Shown here: positions 58,842 through 64,000 of the stretch, in pieces
Layout of the letters: each line of letters begins with the position of its first letter
Numbering within the stretch: the stretch's first letter is position 1
Assembly (NCBI GenBank): GCA_017303875.1
Contig: JAFLBP010000026.1
Location: forward strand, 1-64,000
Source of the DNA: Chitinophagales bacterium
GTDB taxonomy: Bacteria; Bacteroidota; Bacteroidia; Chitinophagales; Saprospiraceae
Direction: 5' to 3'
Length of the DNA stretch: 64,000 bases
Translations under genes and position numbers: made by a program
The notes under the pieces: model-generated
What the model saw: the letters and a program-made list of their open reading frames with translations, nothing else
Database searches by the model: none
Told to the model about the DNA's origin: nothing

Positions 58842-58881
58842 AAAAAAAAAACGTCCCGAAAGCATGAGGGCTTCCGGGACG
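58842..58881 (-). terminator. Intrinsic terminator of the M16-type protease operon
   Basis: CGTCCCGAAAGC (58852-58863) pairs with GCTTCCGGGACG (58870-58881) with one mismatch, loop ATGAGG. A run of A's at 58842-58851 is the U-tract for minus-strand transcription. It lies 46 bases after the stop at 58927. Confidence 0.88.
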
Positions 58882-58926
58882 GTCTTATTCGCCGGCAGAA
58901 ATCAATTTCCGCGTACAGCGTACGGT

Positions 58927-61071
58927 TTATTTGAACATCGAGTCATCAATACCCGCATTCACCTTGTACTCGCTTACTTCGAGTTTTACGGGAATGGGGA
59001 ACATGCCGTTGATGGTCATGGTGTGTGCGAATTTCACGCCGCCTACTTCTTTGTAGTTGGAGAAGTCGGTGGTTTGTACGGCAGGCTGGCCATCCTGACC
59101 AACGCTGCTGCTTACTTCGCGCAGTTTGAGACTGGTTTTCATGTCGTAGTACTCCGTCGTTTTGGAGCCGTCAGGACGTTCCACTTCGATGACATACGCG
59201 TTGGCGCCTTCTACCTCTTCAGCGCCTTTCAGTGCGAGTTTGTAGTTTTTTGATTTGTAGAGGGCTTCTTTGCTGAAAGCAGCCTGCTCTTTCATATCCT
59301 CAAGGTCTTCGCCTTCAATGGCTTGCGGTGGCATACCCATGCCGGAAGCAGAACCTTTAACGCCGTCGAATACCTGCTTGGACATGGTTTGGCCGTTCAT
59401 ACTCATTTCCACCACAATTTTATCGCCGCCTTTCTGGAAGGTTTTGATACCGAGTTCCGGGCCGCGGGTTTTCATTGCGCCGGTCATTTGTACGTCCTTC
59501 AGTTTGGCAATAGCGGCAGCGCCACCGATGGCGTTCACATAGTCGTCGATCACCTGTTGTGCTGTTGTGCCCGGCTGAATCTGGATATTGCTGATCTTCA
59601 CCGGATTGCCATACACATCGAAATAGTTGATTTTTCCGCCTTCGGCAAATTGTTTCAGGCGCTCGGATACATCGTCTTTGCTGCCCACCACAAGGATATG
59701 CGCGCGGTCGGGACGGATGTATTTTTTCGACATCATGAGCACGTCTTCCGGCGTAACGGCCTGAAGATTTTCGAGGTATTTTTCGTAATAGTCGGCCGGC
59801 AGGTTGTAGCGGGCGATGTTCAGGGCAAATTGTGCCACTGTACCCGGCTGCTCAAGGCTTTGAGAGAACTGGCCAGCCAGTACATTTTTGACTACCTGCA
59901 ATTCAGCAACCGGCACTTTTTCATCGCGCATACGGTTCATTTCCTTCACCAGCTCAATGATAGCGCTGTCGGTAACGGCATTGCGTACCTGTGCGCCGGC
60001 GTTGAAAGAGCCAACCAGAATGTCGGGATTGATGGAGGAACGGGAGCCGTAAGTCCAGCCGTGGCCTTCACGCAGGTTGGCATTGATGCGGCTGTTGAAA
60101 TAGCCACCGAAAACGGTGTTGGCTACGCGGGCACGGATGGCTTCCGGTGCGCCGGGTGTCAGTTCAATTGGATAGGTAATGTTGATATTCGACTGTACGG
60201 CGCCAGCTTTGTGTACGAAATCCACCTGTGTTTTTTCGGGCGGACGCGGCAGTGCGTAGTTGTTCTTCGGTACATCGCCTTTGGTCCATTTGCCAAAATA
60301 CTTCTTCGCCAGTTTCTCTGCTTTCGCCTTGGTGATGTCACCCGTGATAACGAGGTAGGAGATATTGGGTTTGAAGTAAGTATTGTAATGGTTTTTAATC
60401 TGATCCAGGGAGATTTTCGCGAGGGTTTCCTCGGTCATCACCTCGCCGTAGGGGTGGCCTTTACCGTAGCGCAGCACGGCGCCTACTTTGCCTGCAATGG
60501 CGTTGGCATCGTCTTTTTCGCTGGCAAGTCCGCTTTCCGTACGGGTTTTGGATTTCTCCAATTCTTCGGCGGGGAAAGTCGGGTTAAGCAGCACGTCGGA
60601 CATGATTTCAAGCAGCTTTTCCGTGTGCTTGGTCAGGCTGGAACCCGAAACGCCGTTGGCATCGGAAGAAATGCTGGCGCCGAGGAAATCGACCGACTGG
60701 TCAATTTTCGCTTTGTCGCGGGTTTTGGTGCCTTTGGAGAGCAGCTCGCCCATCATATCCACATAACCTGCGGCATCTTTTTCCGTAACGGGGTCATAAT
60801 CCACAAAAACGCGGAAAGACACACGCGGCAGTTTGTGGTTTTCCACCACAATCACCTTCAGGCCATTGTCGAGCTGAAAGGTTTCTGCTTTGCCGATTTG
60901 AATTTTAGGCGGAGTGCCGGGCTGTGGCGCCTGTTTGCGCACATCGCCCGTGGGAATTGGAATTTTCGGGGCTTTCATGCCCGTCGTTTGTGCCGACAAG
61001 GAACCGGCTGTGCTAAAACAAGCGCCGACGATAAAGGCGCCTGTCAGTATTGCTGAAAAAAGTTTTTTCAT
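58927..61071 (-). CDS. M16 family metallopeptidase-like protein lacking the zinc motif
   Basis: A 714-residue exported protein (signal peptide ending SLSAQ). The N-terminal ~470 residues have the M16/pitrilysin fold (LDNGLKVIVVENHKLPRVSF, YLVITGDITKAKAEKLAKKY, GWTYGSRSSINPDILVGSF). The HxxEH zinc site is absent at the expected place, which reads GYVDMMGELLSKGTK, so it is probably the non-catalytic partner. It lies next to a catalytic M16 gene (61196), and the two may work as a heterodimer. The C-terminal ~240 residues (from about 475) are a beta-rich region resembling lipoprotein-localisation-like folds (ADPVKISNIQIQPGT... then VKFAHTMTINGMFPIPVKLE). A terminator follows. Confidence 0.88.
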   Translation of the reverse strand: MKKLFSAILTGAFIVGACFSTAGSLSAQTTGMKAPKIPIPTGDVRKQAPQPGTPPKIQIGKAETFQLDNGLKVIVVENHKLPRVSFRVFVDYDPVTEKDAAGYVDMMGELLSKGTKTRDKAKIDQSVDFLGASISSDANGVSGSSLTKHTEKLLEIMSDVLLNPTFPAEELEKSKTRTESGLASEKDDANAIAGKVGAVLRYGKGHPYGEVMTEETLAKISLDQIKNHYNTYFKPNISYLVITGDITKAKAEKLAKKYFGKWTKGDVPKNNYALPRPPEKTQVDFVHKAGAVQSNINITYPIELTPGAPEAIRARVANTVFGGYFNSRINANLREGHGWTYGSRSSINPDILVGSFNAGAQVRNAVTDSAIIELVKEMNRMRDEKVPVAELQVVKNVLAGQFSQSLEQPGTVAQFALNIARYNLPADYYEKYLENLQAVTPEDVLMMSKKYIRPDRAHILVVGSKDDVSERLKQFAEGGKINYFDVYGNPVKISNIQIQPGTTAQQVIDDYVNAIGGAAAIAKLKDVQMTGAMKTRGPELGIKTFQKGGDKIVVEMSMNGQTMSKQVFDGVKGSASGMGMPPQAIEGEDLEDMKEQAAFSKEALYKSKNYKLALKGAEEVEGANAYVIEVERPDGSKTTEYYDMKTSLKLREVSSSVGQDGQPAVQTTDFSNYKEVGGVKFAHTMTINGMFPIPVKLEVSEYKVNAGIDDSMFK

Positions 61072-61088
61072 ATTGAAAGTGAAAATGA

Positions 61089-61195
61089 TTAAGTGGTTTG
61101 GTATTCAAGTATTTGAGTGTTTTAGTGCTTGCGTGTTTTAGTATTTGATTTATCTACTAAAACACTTAATCACTAAAACACCAAAACACTAAAAA
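61089..61195. repeat. Palindromic repeat locus (GTGTTTTAG-type units)
   Basis: Left arm 61089-61146 (AGTGGTTTGGTATTCAAGT, ATTTGAGTGTTTTAGTG and similar) and right arm 61156-61194 (CTAAAACACTTAATCACTAA). It ends 1 base before the stop codon of the catalytic M16 gene (61196-61198). Confidence 0.88.
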
Positions 61196-62515
61196 TCAGG
61201 GCTGTTTGGGCTTCGGCAACCAGTGGATGACGATGCGCTGGTTTTTGTTGAAATATTTGAGCGCAGCGGCGCGCAGGTCTTCGCGGGTAACTTTGCGGTA
61301 ACGCTCCAGCTCGGTGTTGATGAGGTTGGCGTCGCCATAGTACATTTCGTAGTTGGCGAGGCTTTCTGCAATACCGGCAACAGTGTTGTTGGCTGTTACG
61401 AAGTCGTTTTCAATCTGGTTTTGGAGTTTGTCGTACTCTTCCTGCGAGATGAGGTTTTTCTGCACATCGGCAATAACTTCATCCATGGATTTTTCCAGAT
61501 CGGCAGCATCTACGCCCATATTGGCAATACCGTAGGCAATGTTAGCGCCCGGATCTTCGAGTTCGAGGGGGAAAGCACCGGCTGCAACGGCTTTTTGTTT
61601 TTCGTCTACCAGCACCTTGTTAAAGCGGCTGCTTTCGCCCTGGCTGAGCAGGGTTCCGAGCATTTTAACGGCGTAAAAATCTTTGTCGCCTTGTTTGGGA
61701 ATGTGGTAGCTGAAGATAACGGCCGGGAGTTGTACGTTGTCGTACACGGTGTCGCGCACCATTTTAGTAATGGGCGGTTCGGTTACTTTCGGACGGAAGA
61801 TTTCGTTTTTTCCTTTCGGAATATCCTTGAAATAAGCGTCAATGAGTTGTTTGGTTTGCTCAATGTCGATATCGCCGGCAATAGAAAGAATGGCATTGTC
61901 GGGGCGATAGAAATCTTTGTAAAACTGTTTGTAGTCGTTCTCCTGAGCGGCGTCGAGGTGATCCATAGAGCCGATCACGGAGTGATGGTAGGGGTGCACT
62001 TTGAAGGTGCGCATCATGGTTTCTTCGAGCAGGCGGCCGTAGGGCTGGTTGTCTACGCGCAGGCGGCGCTCTTCTTTAACCACCTGGCGTTGTGTTTCAA
62101 TACCCACTTGCTCCACTTTGGCGTGCAGCATGCGTTCGCTTTCGAGCCAGAGGCCGAGGCCGAGCTGGTTGCTGGGCAGCACTTCAAAGTAGTAAGTGCG
62201 GTCGTACCAGGTGTTGGCATTGTTCATACCGCCGGCGTTGTTGATGTAATCGTCAAATTCGCCGCGTTTGATGTTTTCCGAACCTTCAAACAGGAGGTGT
62301 TCAAAGAAGTGGGCAAAGCCCGTGCGATCGGGTTTTTCGTTTTTGGAACCAACATGGTACATCACCGAAACGGCGACGATGGGCGTGGAGTGGTCCTCAT
62401 GAAGGATAACTTTCAGGCCATTGGGCATGTCGTATTCCACGAACTTGATGTTCTGGCCGAATACGGCTACCTGAGTAAGCGCACAAAAGAGTGCAAGCAA
62501 AAGCGTTTTTTGCAT
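61196..62515 (-). CDS. M16 family zinc metallopeptidase (catalytic)
   Basis: A 439-residue protein starting at ATG 62515 (longer frames lack a signal at the start). Signal peptide MQKTLLLALFCALTQVAVFG. The zinc site H69-F-F-E72-H73 (FAHFFEHLLFEG) is intact, with the distal Glu in the VVKEERRLRV segment. Single-domain length, typical of the catalytic subunit of M16B pairs. The next downstream gene encodes an M16-type protein without the motif, likely the partner. Periplasmic or outer-membrane-facing protease. A palindromic array lies right after the stop. Confidence 0.92.
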   Translation of the reverse strand: MQKTLLLALFCALTQVAVFGQNIKFVEYDMPNGLKVILHEDHSTPIVAVSVMYHVGSKNEKPDRTGFAHFFEHLLFEGSENIKRGEFDDYINNAGGMNNANTWYDRTYYFEVLPSNQLGLGLWLESERMLHAKVEQVGIETQRQVVKEERRLRVDNQPYGRLLEETMMRTFKVHPYHHSVIGSMDHLDAAQENDYKQFYKDFYRPDNAILSIAGDIDIEQTKQLIDAYFKDIPKGKNEIFRPKVTEPPITKMVRDTVYDNVQLPAVIFSYHIPKQGDKDFYAVKMLGTLLSQGESSRFNKVLVDEKQKAVAAGAFPLELEDPGANIAYGIANMGVDAADLEKSMDEVIADVQKNLISQEEYDKLQNQIENDFVTANNTVAGIAESLANYEMYYGDANLINTELERYRKVTREDLRAAALKYFNKNQRIVIHWLPKPKQP

Positions 62516-62741
62516 AATTCTAAGTTGAAATGTGGTGACAATGACTCTTCCGGCTTCTGCGCCGGTAAAGCGGCGCGAAGTTCGGTATTTCCGTTTGTGA
62601 AACGTGTATGAGTCGATAAATGTTAAGCAATTTTCGGCAAAAAAGCAATTTAGGCCTCCGTTCGGGAATTCATGCATGCGCGTAAGCGAGGAACTTTGAT
62701 GCGGCGTTGCGTCGGCTTTTCAACACGGAGCGCTCAAACAA

Positions 62742-64000
62742 CTACTGGGCCAGCGGGCGGGCAGGTTTTTCAACGGCCGGCGATTTGGGCAGGGCGCCCG
62801 GGTTTTGAGGTCGGGGGTCATCGCCCCGGCGCAGATGTTCCTGATCGTCGGCGGGCAAAGGGCTGTCGTTAAAACGCACTTTTAATTTATAATTGCGCCC
62901 CATGCCACGCACCATCGGACCAAGCATCAATTGCAGTACCGAATCTGCACGGGCCTCGGCGCGTTCCAGCACTTTCTCCTGATTAATGGCTTCATCCCGG
63001 AAAGCGCGGCGCAATTCATTGAGGTTGCTGTTCATCTCATCTTCGGTAATGCCCGCCAGAAAGCCGACGTCGAGCTTATCCACGCGCGGATAAACTTCAT
63101 GGGCCAGAATACTTGCCCTGGGCAGCGTTACATACACTTCCGAGCGGTTGGGCTGAATGGAAAGGTCAAAAGACTGATCGAGTTTAAAGCCGGCTTTCAC
63201 CACGCTGATGGCCTCCACCCTTAAATCGGTTTCTGAAATGGCAAAGCCAAACACCTTGTATTGCAGGGTTTTGTCGAGGCCCATGCGGCTGCGCAATTCG
63301 TAGGTGCCCAATTCGGCAATGCCCTTGCGCACCCTTTCTTTCAGCAGGCCCCGCGACGCCGAAAAATCAATAATGGCGGCGCGTTTTTGCAGGCGCTCTA
63401 CCATGGGTTTCAGCGCTTCATTCAGCGCAATCCCGCAGGGCGTTTCCACACCCCGACCTTTGGCATATACCTTTCCGTTGTCGGTTTTAATGAGGGTCGC
63501 CATGATCTGGGTGACAAAAAAACAGGTGTATTTGCCAGCCACTTCATTAAAAATGCCGACAGCCTGATTTACATTGTCTTTGTACCAGGTTTCATACAAG
63601 CCGGCAGAGGTGTCTTTCAGGGCAACGAAGTCGTTGTAATAGAGTTTGGATAAATATTCGTGATGTTTTTTGTACTCCGGCTCCAGGCGCCGGCGCACAC
63701 TATCGGGCAAAGTCATGCGGTTGCTGATATGATATAGCAGCGACATGTTGAAATTATACACCAGTTCATCAAATTCTTTCTTGTAGCGGGCAGGGTCGGA
63801 AAGGATGCGTAAAGTAGCCTCCTCATTCAGGTTGGGCTGGAAATCTTTCTCCACATATTTGAGCTGTACTTCCTTGGAACTTCCCAAAAAATCAAAGAAG
63901 CCGCCATCAGAGGAGATGGCGCGGTACAACATTACGCATACCAATACAATGGCAGCCAGCAGCAAAAGTTGTCGGCCGCCACCACCACCGGAGTTGCCGT
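62742..64000 (-). CDS. Hypothetical membrane-anchored protein (5' end outside the window)
   Basis: At least 419 residues, open at the window edge. The visible N-terminal end (positions near 64000) is a Gly-rich run followed by a basic residue pair and one membrane segment (LLLLAAIVLVCVMLYRAISS). The following ~350 residues have no family recognised; phrases such as YFPRVDKLDVGFLAGITEDE and RMTLPDSVRRRLEPEYKKHH suggest a mixed helix/strand soluble domain outside the cytoplasm. The tail is proline-rich. It is a single minus-strand gene with a 226-base gap to the M16 gene, in which no gene was found. Confidence 0.6.
   Translation of the reverse strand, partial: GNSGGGGGRQLLLLAAIVLVCVMLYRAISSDGGFFDFLGSSKEVQLKYVEKDFQPNLNEEATLRILSDPARYKKEFDELVYNFNMSLLYHISNRMTLPDSVRRRLEPEYKKHHEYLSKLYYNDFVALKDTSAGLYETWYKDNVNQAVGIFNEVAGKYTCFFVTQIMATLIKTDNGKVYAKGRGVETPCGIALNEALKPMVERLQKRAAIIDFSASRGLLKERVRKGIAELGTYELRSRMGLDKTLQYKVFGFAISETDLRVEAISVVKAGFKLDQSFDLSIQPNRSEVYVTLPRASILAHEVYPRVDKLDVGFLAGITEDEMNSNLNELRRAFRDEAINQEKVLERAEARADSVLQLMLGPMVRGMGRNYKLKVRFNDSPLPADDQEHLRRGDDPRPQNPGALPKSPAVEKPARPLAQ

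Noticed and set aside
59323..61056. 577-codon plus-strand frame over the M16-like gene
   Set aside because: Antisense to a protein with clear signal peptide and M16 fold; the plus-strand translation is H/F/G/V-rich noise.
61223..62611. 462-codon plus-strand frame over the catalytic M16 gene
   Set aside because: Antisense to the gene with the HFFEH motif.

Overview
The window looks like chromosomal DNA of a member of the Bacteroidota, most likely close to the Saprospiria (Lewinella/Haliscomenobacter-like). The evidence is several secreted proteins with type IX secretion (T9SS) C-terminal sorting domains, a lipoprotein-type Omp85 protein (TamL-like), RlpA with a SPOR domain, and many promoters of the Bacteroidota type TAnnTTTG. 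No tRNA, rRNA, CRISPR array or replication origin was seen. Assignment below the phylum is inference.

Layout. 1-149: the 3' end of an IS256-like transposase and its terminal repeat, then a 23-copy heptanucleotide array (204-366). 375-12871: core-type genes, namely an RNA m5C methyltransferase, an ECF sigma factor with a membrane partner and a secreted SUMF1-domain protein, an EamA transporter overlapping a cytochrome oxidase subunit III-like gene, an acyltransferase, an A-type Fe-S carrier, RlpA, a LemA/TPM operon and a TrmH-type methyltransferase. 12876-22782: TamL, a DUF937-OmpA protein, a carboxypeptidase-regulatory-like lipoprotein, and a two-gene operon joining an L-amino-acid-oxidase-like flavoprotein to a 2-oxo-acid decarboxylase. 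23191-31440: a heavy-metal efflux cluster (small Cys/His-rich protein, CzcA fused to CzcC, CzcB, P-type ATPase) with a codon style visibly different from its neighbours. 31441-32410: one AT-rich gene of the Coq4 type between two imperfect palindromes, resembling a mobile cassette. 32506-36584: a lipoprotein, a serine hydrolase, an Asp-box T9SS protein and a GNAT enzyme. 36697-46162: a U32 peptidase, a 200-nt near-perfect palindrome, a giant modular T9SS protein (1891 aa) and a second T9SS protein. 46170-64000: housekeeping and envelope genes (MurB, GT2 glycosyltransferase, TcdA, TatD, a trypsin-like protease, acetoacetyl-CoA synthetase, YajC, two M16 proteases).

The most unusual feature is not a protein. 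At least eight intergenic loci consist of short tandem repeats of 7 or 8 bases, or longer arms, arranged as two inverted arms around a spacer. Nearly all begin within a few bases after a stop codon. They use different unit sequences (TATCAGT, GTTTTAGT, GTTTGGAG, TTCATCA and others) but the same architecture, so they look like one class of 3'-end palindromic element. The strongest cases are at 38651-38850 (71-base arms, one mismatch) and 48807-49228 (three nested inverted repeats).

Functional groupings: metal export (23191-31440) appears to be a self-contained inner-membrane/periplasm/outer-membrane system plus a P-type ATPase. The oxidase/decarboxylase pair could turn an amino acid into an aldehyde via its 2-oxo acid. 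The remaining genes are mostly envelope, translation-modification and secretion functions.
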